The notes: generated by a model not told the origin, from the letters alone. A stretch of DNA of 64,000 nucleotides from Pseudomonas sp. 6D_7.1_Bac1 (GCF_025465945.1 NZ_JANLNW010000078.1:1-64000), one strand, 5' to 3'; positions 24,638 to 34,440 are shown, counted from the stretch's first letter. Translations and numbers: made by a program.

Positions 24638-27154
24638 TTATGTGAGAACGGCGCAAAACGCCGACTGAAGAAGTCTATCCCCCACTTGTGGGTAGCCGAG
24701 TCCAGATCCAGTAAGACCGTAGGTGGGGTCGTACCACAGCGAATAAATGACTATCTGGCCGTTAGAATACTGATACATACCGCACTGCCACCGCCTGCCT
24801 GTGGGCCCTGCTTGCGCGAAAAGTTGTTGAATGTTACTAAAATTGTTCGCTATGGCCGAATACGGCTCCCCGTCGTAAATGCTCACCCCTTGGGCTTGCC
24901 CCCAGGCAAGCGCGTCCCGCGCATACATTAATGTATTGTTTATGAGCATCCGGTATACCCTGGACACCGATACCGGGTAAGACACGCTCGCTCCGGCGGC
25001 ATCAGTAACTTGAATCGTAGCTCCTCCGTTCTTGATCCCTGACACTTTTCCACCCGCGTCCACCGTGGCGACGCTGGGATCTGTAGACGCGAAGATGTAG
25101 GGGGGCACGCCCCCCTGCGGCAAACGGGTGGCCGTGTTACCTGTGACCTCCTTTGAGGCCCAGCCGTAGCTCTGAACCAACTTAAGTCCATTCAAGACCA
25201 TTGTGGTTTGATCGATCTCCAAGTGTTGGCTGACGATATAAGTCCGTACAGGGAAGCTCGTTGCCGTTGCGCTGTTGGACACCCCGTCAAAATTTACCCT
25301 GAAGGTGATCTTCAGCACACTGCCATTCTTGAGTGATTTCAACCAGGCCAGCGGCACAGGACTGCTGAACCCTGGCAACGTGGTATGTGGCTCACCTTTG
25401 CGATCCTCGAAAGTCACCGCTGTGCCATTGGCATCGATCCCTTCATAACTCGACCAAACGGGTTGCCCCGTCGCCTGGTGCGGCCATTCGCTTACGCGCA
25501 GTAGGTCGCTGGCCTGCAGTTTGGTCACGTCCAGTGCGTTACCGGTCGCACCATCGATTGCCGGGATTGGCAAACTCGGATGACTATCCGGGATCTTGCC
25601 GATGGAAACGGTCAGCTCCTGCGAGTCATACGGGGTGCCGTTCCGGAACAGCACATAACGTAGTGTCACCACCTTGCCCATATTGGCCGCGATAAAGGCT
25701 TTGTCCAGCTGAAAGTCGGCTTGGCTGTTGGTGTTGAGCGGTTTGGGCTGGAAGGTCGGGGAGCCCGCGCCGGGGGCGCCGACGACGATGAGCTGGACAG
25801 TGTCGCCCGGGCGATACCCCAACACTTCCACCCGGCCCGTGGCACCTTGCAGGTTGGCCGGGTCCAGCGGATCGAGCACGCCGTTGGCGGATTTAATCAG
25901 ACTCGGTGGCAGCAGGTTCGGCAGTCCTTCACCGATCACCCGTGCGTTGGCGGTTCGGGAGGTGGCGATGATCACGCCATTTCGAATCAACTGATAGCTG
26001 ACCCGCACCACGCTGTTGGCCAGTACCTTGTCGTTGGGCACCAGGAGTATGCAGGGTTTCTTCTGGCCGAAGGGGTCGGTCTCGACAACCCCCGTGACTT
26101 GCACCACCACATCCGGCTGACCCGGCAACGTGGCAATGTAGGTGATGGCGATGCTGTCGCCTTTCTGGAAGCGGCCGTCGCCGGTCAGGATGACCACCGA
26201 CAGGTCATTGCTGCCCAGTTTTTCCAGGTCGATGGTGTTCGGGTCGTCGTTAGCGTCGTCGAGGATTTCGCGCAGGATGGGCGCCGGCAAGCGATTACCC
26301 CCCAGGTCGACATCGACGATGTGCGAGGCCGACCAGGGGTTGTTGGGGTCGGGGTTGTTGCCGAGCTGATCGGTGACCGTGTAGGAGAAATTAAACTGCG
26401 GATTGTCCCTGGCCTGTTCCAGGTCGGCGCGGGTGACGGTAAAACACACATGGGTCGGGGTGTCCGAACCCGGATCGGGCGGTGCGGGGGCCTCGCCCGG
26501 CGTGACCGTGTGGTAGACCGGGTAGCCGTTGCAGTTCAGCCAGATCACATCGTAGGCGCGGCAATAGGGGTAAGACACACACACCTGAGCACTGACGAAG
26601 TCAGGGCCAACACCGTTCTTGATCGCGTCGGGCAGGATCAACTCCAGCTCGGAATGGCCTTCGACATTTGGAAAACGGTCCACGTTTCCCGGGCGGACGG
26701 CGTTGTATAACATCTCCAGCGGCGGCTCGGAGGTGCCCATGTTCTGGCTGCCACGGGTTATGGTGTAGGTGAGGCGGTTGACGATCCCTGCCAGCAGCAT
26801 TTTCTTGGGGATGTAAAGCGTGGTGATGCTGCTCGCGGTGTCGGTCTGCGTGCTGACGATGGCTGTTTGGCCATTCAGGTTGATCGAGACGGTATCGCCC
26901 GGCGCCTGATCCAGATAAGGATCTACGTCTACTCTGAGGCCCATGGGCGTCAGGTCATAAATGCGCAGCGAAACGCCAAGATGAGCCCCCTCCACCGGTT
27001 CTGTTGCACCGGGGATCCTGGGTGGAAACAGCGCCAGCACGGTGTTGTCGGGCGTTATGTTGTCAAACGCATTCGCACTGAAGTCCGGTGGTGTGATGCC
27101 AAACGCGCTCATATCAACCGGGACGATGTCGGGCAGGTCGGTTTGATCGTTCAT
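24638..27154 (-). CDS. Large Ig-like repeat protein with BIG2 domain, no signal peptide
   Basis: The 838-residue product contains several bacterial Ig-like modules (repeated units with PGDTV, VRVSYQLIRNG and VTLRYVLFRNG strands) and a BIG2-type domain near residue 700 (STDPSVATVDAGGKVSGIKN). The last 110 residues form a separate domain with LAWGQAQGVSIYDG and a WQCGMYQYSNG strand. The start is ATG 27154, with AAGGAG nine bases upstream; the longer frame adds 21 codons without a binding site. There is no Sec signal or membrane segment, so it is either cytoplasmic or uses a non-Sec route. Related proteins are annotated as adhesin-like in Pseudomonas. Exact role unknown. Confidence 0.8.
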   Translation of the reverse strand: MNDQTDLPDIVPVDMSAFGITPPDFSANAFDNITPDNTVLALFPPRIPGATEPVEGAHLGVSLRIYDLTPMGLRVDVDPYLDQAPGDTVSINLNGQTAIVSTQTDTASSITTLYIPKKMLLAGIVNRLTYTITRGSQNMGTSEPPLEMLYNAVRPGNVDRFPNVEGHSELELILPDAIKNGVGPDFVSAQVCVSYPYCRAYDVIWLNCNGYPVYHTVTPGEAPAPPDPGSDTPTHVCFTVTRADLEQARDNPQFNFSYTVTDQLGNNPDPNNPWSASHIVDVDLGGNRLPAPILREILDDANDDPNTIDLEKLGSNDLSVVILTGDGRFQKGDSIAITYIATLPGQPDVVVQVTGVVETDPFGQKKPCILLVPNDKVLANSVVRVSYQLIRNGVIIATSRTANARVIGEGLPNLLPPSLIKSANGVLDPLDPANLQGATGRVEVLGYRPGDTVQLIVVGAPGAGSPTFQPKPLNTNSQADFQLDKAFIAANMGKVVTLRYVLFRNGTPYDSQELTVSIGKIPDSHPSLPIPAIDGATGNALDVTKLQASDLLRVSEWPHQATGQPVWSSYEGIDANGTAVTFEDRKGEPHTTLPGFSSPVPLAWLKSLKNGSVLKITFRVNFDGVSNSATATSFPVRTYIVSQHLEIDQTTMVLNGLKLVQSYGWASKEVTGNTATRLPQGGVPPYIFASTDPSVATVDAGGKVSGIKNGGATIQVTDAAGASVSYPVSVSRVYRMLINNTLMYARDALAWGQAQGVSIYDGEPYSAIANNFSNIQQLFAQAGPTGRRWQCGMYQYSNGQIVIYSLWYDPTYGLTGSGLGYPQVGDRLLQSAFCAVLT

Positions 27155-27366
27155 CTGAAGCCGCTCCTTGTCGGTAAGCCCGCCCTGAACAGCGGCCTGA
27201 TGGGGGCTATCAGACACCTGACAAGGACAGTCTGGCTACTGTCAGAAGTTACAGGTCGGGGTGGGTTTGAGACGAACGGTCGCTGCATCGGCACTCATCA
27301 CGACTCGCCTGAAAAGGACAGACCCCGCCGTTCCGGTCGACACATCCGTCCCAATCCACCCTGCAT

Positions 27367-28311
27367 TCAATCCATCAGCGCTGACGCCAGAATTGCCGCG
27401 CTGGATTTAAGGATCGGCAGCGACTTGAGCACCGGAAAACACAGCCCGGTGTCTGGTGAGCAATAAAAACCTTCCAGGTTTTTCAGCGGCAAATGGGTGC
27501 CTGGCACTGAAAACACCTCGCAGGGTCGGCGACCGGATAGGTCGGGACGGGGCGCCACCTCGGGAGGGGTGATGACAAAACAGACCGTGGGGTTGAGCGG
27601 GTTGGCGGACGTTTTTATCGGGATCTGCTCTACCAGCGTTGCACCGAGCTGTTCAACGACCCCGGCGATGTTCTTGATATAGCCCAGCCGATCCATACGC
27701 TGTCGACCCTGCTCGCTGTTGATTTCGTAGCACGGTTCGAAGAGCACCAGTTTGTCGATCGTCACCCGGAACAATTCTTTCAGGAGTTCGCTGAGCGTTT
27801 CGCCGTTGGGTTCCAGCGCATGGCTTGAAACGGTGACGTTGATGGATTTGTCGAGCAGGGGAATTTCGCTGATGTCGGCGATAAACGGCGTGAGTCGCTC
27901 GAAGGTTTTACCCATGTGTTGCTGTGCGAAGGCCAGGCCCTTGTACACCCGTGACCAACTGATATCGAAGGCGTAAAGCTGATCGGGCGGGAAGGGTAAT
28001 TGCCGGGCGATCAGGCTCAGGGTGGTCAACTCACCGGTGCCGATGTCCAGCAGTGAGTCCTGAGGCTTGAGGTGCTGGCTCAGCAGGCCGGCCAGTTCTC
28101 CCGCGTAGGCCTGCGCCTGGGTGAGATTGTTTTCGACGTAATCGATGTATGTGCCGGCCTGCAGGTCGTAGGCGGCCTCGATGATCTCGGGGGAGTTGTA
28201 GCTCAGTTGCTGTTGCTGGCGAAGCAGCTCCGTGATGTTCTTGCCTTGCGCGTACGCCTGGCGGGCGGCCAGCATATCGAAATGCTTGAGCGCAGTCCTT
28301 GTCTTGTTCAT
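27367..28311 (-). CDS. SAM-dependent methyltransferase with Trm112-like tail
   Basis: The 314-residue product has a class I methyltransferase core: motif I SLLDIGTGELTTLSLIA and the following acidic strand QLYAFDIS. The last 40 or so residues (GFYCSPDTGLCFPVLKSLPILK) resemble the zinc-binding Trm112-like domain of some bacterial methyltransferases. The substrate is not evident. The start ATG 28311 is inferred from the conserved beginning KTRTALKHFDMLAA; the longer frame adds 37 odd residues. It sits between the Ig-like gene (212 bases downstream) and lapD, all on the same strand. Confidence 0.78.
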   Translation of the reverse strand: MNKTRTALKHFDMLAARQAYAQGKNITELLRQQQQLSYNSPEIIEAAYDLQAGTYIDYVENNLTQAQAYAGELAGLLSQHLKPQDSLLDIGTGELTTLSLIARQLPFPPDQLYAFDISWSRVYKGLAFAQQHMGKTFERLTPFIADISEIPLLDKSINVTVSSHALEPNGETLSELLKELFRVTIDKLVLFEPCYEINSEQGRQRMDRLGYIKNIAGVVEQLGATLVEQIPIKTSANPLNPTVCFVITPPEVAPRPDLSGRRPCEVFSVPGTHLPLKNLEGFYCSPDTGLCFPVLKSLPILKSSAAILASALMD

Positions 28312-28453
28312 GGGCGGTCGCTGTGTCGAATGGGGAGGGTAATGCCGCACAGTTTGCCCTGCTTTGAACCCTGTCGGGCAGCGCTGGGCTAAAAAATCCT
28401 CCGGCACTGGCCAGTGCCACATGGTGTTCGCCTGTCGCCGCCTGATGAGTCCC

Positions 28454-30394
28454 CTACATGGGCGCTGGCGGTCCGATCAATCGGCCCATGACGCCGAACA
28501 GCCCCAGCGACTTGATCGTCTCCAGTTCTTCCTGTGTCTCTACCTGCTCGGCAATCAACGGCAAATCAATGCTGTGGGTCGCGCGGAAAATGGCTTCGAT
28601 GAACAGGCGTTTGTCGCTTTGCTGGTCGATGGCACGAAGATAAATGCCGTCGATTTTCAAGTAGGCCAAACCCAGTTGAGTAAGGTTGCCGATCTGGCTG
28701 AAGCTGCCGCCGAAGTGTTGCAGGCCGATCCCATAACCGGTGTTGCGCAGGCTCAGGCTCAGTTGACGCAACTCTTCGGGCGGCGGCAGTTGGCGCTCGT
28801 CGAACTCCAGGGTCAGCAACGGTGCGAGGGCGGGCAGGGCGTCGAGCATGTCGAGGATCAGGCGCAGCTGTGTGGCATCGCGCAGGGTACTGCCAGACAA
28901 GCTCAAGGCCAGCGGCCAACGGTGTTCGGTCAGGTAGTCGAGGGTGTGTTCAAGCATGGCCAGGTCGAATCGCGCCGACCAGCCCAGGCGCTCGATCCAA
29001 GGCAGAAAATGTCCGGCGGCAATCGCCTGGCCCTGCGGGTCGAGCAGCCGCGCCAGCACTTTGTGGTGCAACACTTGGCTGGTGTCGGCGCACTGCACCA
29101 CGGGTTGAAAGTACAACTGCATTTTGCCGTGAGTCAGGGCGTCATCGATCCAGGTGCGCCAGTCGTGCTGCGTCTGGCTCGCAGCGTTATCGGACAGCTC
29201 CAGATGCACCCACGGTCGTTCCGGATGCTGCTGGGCCTGAGTCAGTGCCTGATCCAGGCGCAGCAGGACACTGGTGGATGCTTCGCCCGGTGTGTAAGCG
29301 ACGATCCCCAGATGCGCCACCGGCATGCAGTCGCTGGCGCCGGTCAGACGCAGGTTTTCCAGGGTGGCGCTGATCTCTGCGGCCAGGCGCGCCGCGTCCT
29401 TGCTGTCCAGGCCAGGGGCCAGCAGGCTGAACTCGCCACCACGATTACGCGCGGCCAGCCAAGTGTGGCGATCCGGCTGCTGGATCAGACGTTTGAGTAG
29501 CTGGGCGACGGCGGTGATCAGCGCGTCCGTGCGCTGGCTGCCGAGTCGCTGATTGAGCCCGGTCAGGTCATTGATTCGCAGCATCAGCAGGTGTCCGGCG
29601 CTGCTTTGTTCGGTCACCAGCAGGTGATCAGTGAGTTGCTCATTCAATAAACGTCGGTTGGCCAACCCGGTAAGGCTGTCCTGATACGACTCGGCGCGGA
29701 GTTTTTCGCAGCATGCGGCTTCTTCTGCAAACAGCCCTTCGAGTTTTTCGACCATCTGGTTCATCGCCAGCACCACGCGTTTGAGTTCCGGGGTATTGGG
29801 TAACTTCGGCAGGCTGAGAAACTCGCGTTTGCTGATGGCTTGCGCCTGTTTGACCATCGCGTCCAGCGGACGCAGTTGCCGGCGCAGCAACCAACTGCCG
29901 AACACCGCGCTGAGCAACCCGCACAGCAGTAACCAGATCAGACTGCCAAGGGTACTGTCCCACAGTTTGGCCAGAGCAAACTGTGGGCTGCTCACCACTT
30001 CAACGCGCGCTACTTGCTCCCCACCGCGTATGACCAAGGCATCACCCCCTTGCGGGTGCAGGTTCACCCGATCGACGAACCAGCCCGGCACGCCTTCGGT
30101 GGTGGCGGGCGCATTGTGCTCCACCAGTACGCGCTCGTCCTCGATGTTGATCACCCGAATACTGGAAAAATAGCCGCTGTCGAAGATCGAACTGACCATC
30201 AATTCAATCATCGCCGGGTCGTCGATCTGCGTGCTCAGCGACAGCCCCAGCGCCGTGGCAGCGTCCTGGGCATGGGAGCGTAATTGGCCGAGCATCTGAG
30301 CACGTGAGCTCTCCAGGCTGACAAAAAAACTGCCGCTGAAGGCCACCAGCAAGAACAGGCAGATAGCCAGAAACAGCTGTTTGAGTAGCGACAT
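28454..30394 (-). CDS. lapD: LapD-type c-di-GMP receptor with degenerate GGDEF and EAL domains
   Basis: The 646-residue inner-membrane protein has a helix at 5-22, a periplasmic domain (SSIFDSGYFSSIRV, GVPGWFVDRVNLHP), a second helix near 155-175, a HAMP linker and then GGDEF and EAL domains. The GGDEF motif is RGGEF and the EAL motif is KVLARL, the same degenerate forms as in P. fluorescens LapD, so it should bind c-di-GMP and not make or break it. LapD holds the protease LapG and so keeps LapA on the surface. No lapG or lapA is in the window, so it may be a paralogue acting on another target. GGAG lies before ATG 30394. Confidence 0.85.
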   Translation of the reverse strand: MSLLKQLFLAICLFLLVAFSGSFFVSLESSRAQMLGQLRSHAQDAATALGLSLSTQIDDPAMIELMVSSIFDSGYFSSIRVINIEDERVLVEHNAPATTEGVPGWFVDRVNLHPQGGDALVIRGGEQVARVEVVSSPQFALAKLWDSTLGSLIWLLLCGLLSAVFGSWLLRRQLRPLDAMVKQAQAISKREFLSLPKLPNTPELKRVVLAMNQMVEKLEGLFAEEAACCEKLRAESYQDSLTGLANRRLLNEQLTDHLLVTEQSSAGHLLMLRINDLTGLNQRLGSQRTDALITAVAQLLKRLIQQPDRHTWLAARNRGGEFSLLAPGLDSKDAARLAAEISATLENLRLTGASDCMPVAHLGIVAYTPGEASTSVLLRLDQALTQAQQHPERPWVHLELSDNAASQTQHDWRTWIDDALTHGKMQLYFQPVVQCADTSQVLHHKVLARLLDPQGQAIAAGHFLPWIERLGWSARFDLAMLEHTLDYLTEHRWPLALSLSGSTLRDATQLRLILDMLDALPALAPLLTLEFDERQLPPPEELRQLSLSLRNTGYGIGLQHFGGSFSQIGNLTQLGLAYLKIDGIYLRAIDQQSDKRLFIEAIFRATHSIDLPLIAEQVETQEELETIKSLGLFGVMGRLIGPPAPM

Positions 30395-30712
30395 GAGACG
30401 CTCCTTGCCCGTTAGCCGTCGCCTTTGCGCGCACCTTCGCAGTCGCAATGTTGACCCCCGCTGGACTCTGCGAACGACAGGGTATGTCTGGCGACTGATA
30501 TGCAGATGTTTGAAGTTTAGGTGCTGTTTTGTGAAAAGCAGGGCAGGTCGTTGGAGGGAGGGTGTATCGCTACAAGAGGAATGTGTTCAAGACTGGGTAT
30601 GCCGCAGGAGATACACCGTCACCCCCCGACGCTACGCTCAGCCAGCCAATGGCCAGCAGCACGTAACGCAGGAAGGCAGTTGCCTATGGACATGGACGCC
30701 ATAGGCCCAACC
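30395..30712. other. Gap of about 320 bases, no gene seen
   Basis: It holds the lapD promoter region and the 3' side of the YecA-like gene. A short inverted repeat, GCCTATGG (30682-30689) and CCATAGGC (30699-30706), lies just past the YecA-like stop without a clear T run on the minus strand. The plus-strand frames here are shadows. Confidence 0.4.
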
Positions 30713-31300
30713 TTAGTGGTGACGAGGCTTGAGGATTGCCGGCTTTTCGTCTGGCGCGTTGCACAGCAGGTACAGCGCGGTCAGGGCTTCCGGGATCTGC
30801 ACGATCATGTCGTCCATCAGGTTGGCGTCGGCCGCGATGTCGGAGAACTCAGGCTGCTCATCGAACAGGCCGGAACCGACCATGATCGGCAGCAGCATTT
30901 CGCTGACTTCGTCTTCGGCGGTTTCGAACCAGGCTTCTTCACGCAGGAACACGCCTTCCATGAAACCGATGCACCAGCCGCGCAGGTCGGAATCATCCGG
31001 CTCTTCGCCCAGGTCCAGGTCGCACGGCAGCTCGAATTCTTCATCGGACGCCAGTTGGCGAGCGATATGAGCCTTGAGGGCAATCAGGGTCGATTCGATT
31101 TCTGCACGCTCGGCGTCGTCGCGATAATGCGGCTCTTCGGCGAACAGCGCGTCGATCCACTCACGATCGGGCACCGTCTCGGAACAGATCGACAGGGCCG
31201 TCAGATAGCCGTGGGCGGCCACATAGTCCAGCGCCTCGTCATGCAGCTCGTCGGCGTCGAGGAAGGCTTGCAGGCGGGTTAGTTGCTCAGCGAAGGACAT
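30713..31300 (-). CDS. UPF0149 (YecA/YgfB) family protein
   Basis: The 195-residue acidic protein has the YecA-like pattern: an N-terminal helix pair (LQAFLDADELHDEALDYVAAHG), GWCIGFMEGVFL in the middle and a helix ending in LTALYLLCN. The exact function of the family is unknown. ATG 31300 is chosen as the first Met of the conserved region (SFAEQLTRLQ). The C-terminus has no SEC-C zinc motif. Confidence 0.85.
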   Translation of the reverse strand: MSFAEQLTRLQAFLDADELHDEALDYVAAHGYLTALSICSETVPDREWIDALFAEEPHYRDDAERAEIESTLIALKAHIARQLASDEEFELPCDLDLGEEPDDSDLRGWCIGFMEGVFLREEAWFETAEDEVSEMLLPIMVGSGLFDEQPEFSDIAADANLMDDMIVQIPEALTALYLLCNAPDEKPAILKPRHH

Positions 31301-31409
31301 TGAAGGGCTACCTTGGGAATATACGATGCCCAATTCTAGGCGTTCTTGAGCGGTCCGGCCAGCCGCGCGGCAGATTTGCCTACATTCAAAACGGGTCTGA
31401 ACCCGATCC

Positions 31410-31554
31410 GTAGCAGCTGCCGAGCCCGCGAGGCTGCGTTCGGCCGCGTAGCGGTCGCAAAATCAGGCACCGCAGTGTTTCAGGTAAACCGAGTCGATAG
31501 GATTTACGACTGCTTCGCAGCCGAACGCAGCCTCGCGGGCTCGGCAGCTGCTAC
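31410..31554. repeat. REP-type inverted pair, type B
   Basis: GTAGCAGCTGCCGAGCCCGC and its complement enclose a second palindrome with GCGTTCGGCCGCGTAGCG. This is a second REP family (GCAGCTG-CGAG-CCCGCGAGG arms), also found at 45862. Together with the recQ promoter it fills the gap between 31301 and 31757. Confidence 0.8.
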
Positions 31555-31757
31555 AGGGATGTGTGGAGGCCGAGGTAACGGCTATTCGTCAGTGGCACCC
31601 TTTGCCCGGTATCGCTCGGGTATACTCGCGCGTTTTGCAAAGCCCTGCAGGTGTCGCGACGGTCCAGGACAAATCCGCTTACGGATCTGTCCGTGAACAA
31701 TGCGGTTTTTTGATCCAGCCTGCACATAGGGATATTCAGCACCATTTGGAGTTTTTC

Positions 31758-33887
31758 ATGCTCGAACAGGCTCAGCGCGTCCTCAAGGACATCTTCGGCT
31801 ACGACAGTTTCCGTGGCCGTCAGGGTGCCATCATTGAGCGCGTGGCCAGTGGCGGTGACGCTCTGGTGCTGATGCCGACCGGCGGCGGCAAATCCTTGTG
31901 TTTCCAGGTCCCGGCGCTGCTGCGCGACGGCCTGGCGGTGGTGGTTTCGCCGCTGATCGCGCTGATGGACGATCAGGTCGCGACCCTCGAAGAGCTCGGT
32001 GTGGCTGCCGCGGCGCTCAACTCCACGTTAAGTGCCGAGCAGCAGCGCGATCTGGCGGCGCGGATCAAGCGCGGCGAAGTGAAAATGCTCTACCTGGCGC
32101 CCGAACGTCTGGTCCAGCCGCGCATGCTGGCGTTCCTGCAAAGCCTCGAAATATCGTTGTTTGCCATCGACGAAGCCCACTGCGTGTCGCAATGGGGCCA
32201 CGACTTCCGCCGGGAATACCTGCAACTGGGCCAGTTGGCGCAATTGTTCCCCAACGTCCCGCGCATCGCCTTGACCGCCACTGCCGACAAGCGTACCCGG
32301 GAAGAAATCGTCGAGCGCCTGCATCTGCAGAACGCCGAGCGCTTCCTGTCGAGCTTCGACCGGCCGAACATTTTCTATCGCATTGTCCCCAAGGAGCAGC
32401 CGCGCAAGCAGTTGCTGGCGTTCCTGGCGGAGCGGCGCAGTGATGCCGGCATCGTTTATTGCCTGTCGCGCAAGAAGGTCGACGAAGTGGCCGTGTTCCT
32501 CAGCGAGCAAGGTTTCCCGGCGCTGCCGTACCACGCCGGTCTACCCAACGATACACGGGCACATCACCAGAAGCGCTTCCTCAACGAGGAAGGCCTGATC
32601 ATGGTCGCCACCGTGGCGTTCGGCATGGGCATCGACAAGCCCAACGTGCGTTTTGTCGCCCACCTGGACTTGCCCAAATCCCTTGAGGCCTATTACCAGG
32701 AAACCGGTCGCGGCGGCCGTGACGGTCTGCCGGCGGACGCCTGGATGGCCTACGGTCTGCAAGACGTGGTGATGCTCAAGCAGATGCTGCAGAACTCCGA
32801 AGGCGATGAACGCCACAAGCGCCTGGAGCAACACAAGCTCGACGCCATGCTCTCGCTGTGTGAAGAAACCCGCTGCCGCCGTCAGACCTTGCTGGCCTAT
32901 TTCGACGAAGACATGCCGCAACCCTGTGGGCATTGCGACAACTGCGTCGACGGTGTGCAGACCTGGGACGCCACCGAACCGGCCCGTCAGGCGCTTTCGG
33001 CGATCTATCGTACTGGCCAGCGCTACGGCGTCGGGCATCTGGTGGACGTATTGCTGGGCAAGGACAACGAAAAGGTTCGCAGCTTCGGCCATCAGCATCT
33101 GTCGGTGTTCGGTGTCGGCAAGGCGCGGGCTGAAGGCGAATGGCGTTCATTGTTCCGACAACTGGTGGCGCGCGGCCTGGCGGACATTGATCTGGAAGGC
33201 TACGGCGGCTTGCGCTTGAGTGACAGTTGCCGGCCGCTGCTCAAGGGTGAAGTGACCCTGGAGCTGCGCCGCGACCTCAAGCCGCAAACCACCGCGAAAA
33301 GCAGCAGCACCAGCCAGGCCAGCCAACTGGTGCGTGGCGAAGAACGCGAGCAGTGGGAAGCCTTGCGCGCCCTGCGGCGCAAACTCGCCGAAGAACATGG
33401 CGTGCCGCCGTATGTCATCTTCCCCGATTCGACCTTGCTCGAAATGCTCCGCAGCCAACCGAGCTCCTTGCCGGAAATGGCCAAGGTCAGTGGCGTCGGT
33501 GCACGCAAGCTGGAGCGCTACGGCGAGGCCTTCCTCGAAGTGCTGGGCGGCCAGGCCGAGGCGCCGAAAGTGGTCGCCGACCTGCGTCACGAATTGATCA
33601 CTCTGGCGCGCGCCGGCATGACGCCGATGCAGATTGCCGGTCAGTTGCAATGCTCGGAAAAGAACGTGTACACGATGCTCGCCGAGGCCATTGGCAAGCA
33701 GCAACTGTCGCTGGAACAGGCGCTGGACCTTCCCGAAGACCTGATGGGTGAAGTCCAGGACGCGTTCCTGGACGGCGAGGGTGAGTTGCCGCCGGTGGCG
33801 GAGATTGCGGCGTTGTTCGCGGGTCGTGTCCCTGAGGGCGTTTTGTATTGCGTGAGAGCGGCGTTGCAGTCGGAATTCGAAATTTAA
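31758..33887 (+). CDS. recQ: ATP-dependent DNA helicase RecQ
   Basis: The 709-residue product has the RecQ helicase core: Walker A MPTGGGKS, DEAH box AIDEAHCVSQWGHDFR, and QETGRGGRDG; a zinc cluster (CRRQTLLAYF then CGHCDNC); the winged-helix RQC part; and a C-terminal HRDC-type domain (REQWEALRALRRKLAEEHGV). It unwinds DNA 3' to 5' and works in recombination repair. ATG 31758 has GGAG six bases upstream and starts with LEQAQRVLKDIFGYDSFR, the conserved beginning; the longer frame from 31563 reads through REP DNA. It is longer than E. coli RecQ (609 residues) because of the extra C-terminal part. Confidence 0.95.
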   Translation: MLEQAQRVLKDIFGYDSFRGRQGAIIERVASGGDALVLMPTGGGKSLCFQVPALLRDGLAVVVSPLIALMDDQVATLEELGVAAAALNSTLSAEQQRDLAARIKRGEVKMLYLAPERLVQPRMLAFLQSLEISLFAIDEAHCVSQWGHDFRREYLQLGQLAQLFPNVPRIALTATADKRTREEIVERLHLQNAERFLSSFDRPNIFYRIVPKEQPRKQLLAFLAERRSDAGIVYCLSRKKVDEVAVFLSEQGFPALPYHAGLPNDTRAHHQKRFLNEEGLIMVATVAFGMGIDKPNVRFVAHLDLPKSLEAYYQETGRGGRDGLPADAWMAYGLQDVVMLKQMLQNSEGDERHKRLEQHKLDAMLSLCEETRCRRQTLLAYFDEDMPQPCGHCDNCVDGVQTWDATEPARQALSAIYRTGQRYGVGHLVDVLLGKDNEKVRSFGHQHLSVFGVGKARAEGEWRSLFRQLVARGLADIDLEGYGGLRLSDSCRPLLKGEVTLELRRDLKPQTTAKSSSTSQASQLVRGEEREQWEALRALRRKLAEEHGVPPYVIFPDSTLLEMLRSQPSSLPEMAKVSGVGARKLERYGEAFLEVLGGQAEAPKVVADLRHELITLARAGMTPMQIAGQLQCSEKNVYTMLAEAIGKQQLSLEQALDLPEDLMGEVQDAFLDGEGELPPVAEIAALFAGRVPEGVLYCVRAALQSEFEI

Positions 33888-33959
33888 GTACCGATTATCA
33901 AGATGTAACGATTCAGTACAGACCGAGCCTTGCTTCGAGTCGAGGGCCATGCTTAGCTG

Positions 33960-33972
33960 ACTAATAATTAGT
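33960..33972. promoter_or_regulatory. Palindrome before the MarR gene, possible operator
   Basis: ACTAATAATTAGT is a perfect 13-base palindrome, flanked by near-matching CTG and TTCAG, 34 bases before the marR start. MarR proteins commonly bind such AT-rich palindromes and repress their own gene. No binding data; inferred. Confidence 0.45.
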
Positions 33973-34005
33973 TTCAGCCTATTTCAGTCTAACCATGAGT
34001 TTTTT

Positions 34006-34440
34006 ATGCCGTTAACCGATCAACACCGTTTTGGCATGCAGTTGGCGCAGATGTCTCGCGGCTGGCGCGCCGAACTGGATCGCCGTCTCGCCGGCCTTGG
34101 CCTGTCTCAGGCCCGCTGGTTGGTGCTGCTGCACCTTGCGCGTTTCGAAGAGGCCCCCACTCAGCGTGAGCTGGCACAAAGCGTCGGTGTTGAAGGGCCG
34201 ACGCTGGCTCGCCTGCTCGATAGCCTGGAAACCCAGGGCCTGGTGCAGCGTCATGCCGTGGTGGAAGATCGCCGGGCGAAAAAGATCGTGTTGTGTGCGT
34301 CCGCCCGTCCCTTGATCGAACAGATTGAAACCATTGCCACCGAGTTGCGTCACGAGCTGTTCGAGGGCGTCGACGAGGCAGATTTGCGAGTGTGCATGCG
34401 GGTTCATGGGCATATTCTGGCCAATCTGGAAAAATCTTGA
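34006..34440 (+). CDS. MarR-family transcription regulator
   Basis: The 144-residue product has the winged helix-turn-helix of MarR proteins (QRELAQSVGVEGPTLARLLDSLETQGLVQRHAVVEDRRAKKIVL, including the D-R-R-A-K-K wing). It is dimerised by N- and C-terminal helices (MSRGWRAELDRRL, ELRHELFEGVDEADL). It resembles SlyA-type regulators by sequence length and the LGLSQARWLVL stretch, but the regulon is not visible. The putative operator upstream is at 33960. Confidence 0.9.
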   Translation: MPLTDQHRFGMQLAQMSRGWRAELDRRLAGLGLSQARWLVLLHLARFEEAPTQRELAQSVGVEGPTLARLLDSLETQGLVQRHAVVEDRRAKKIVLCASARPLIEQIETIATELRHELFEGVDEADLRVCMRVHGHILANLEKS

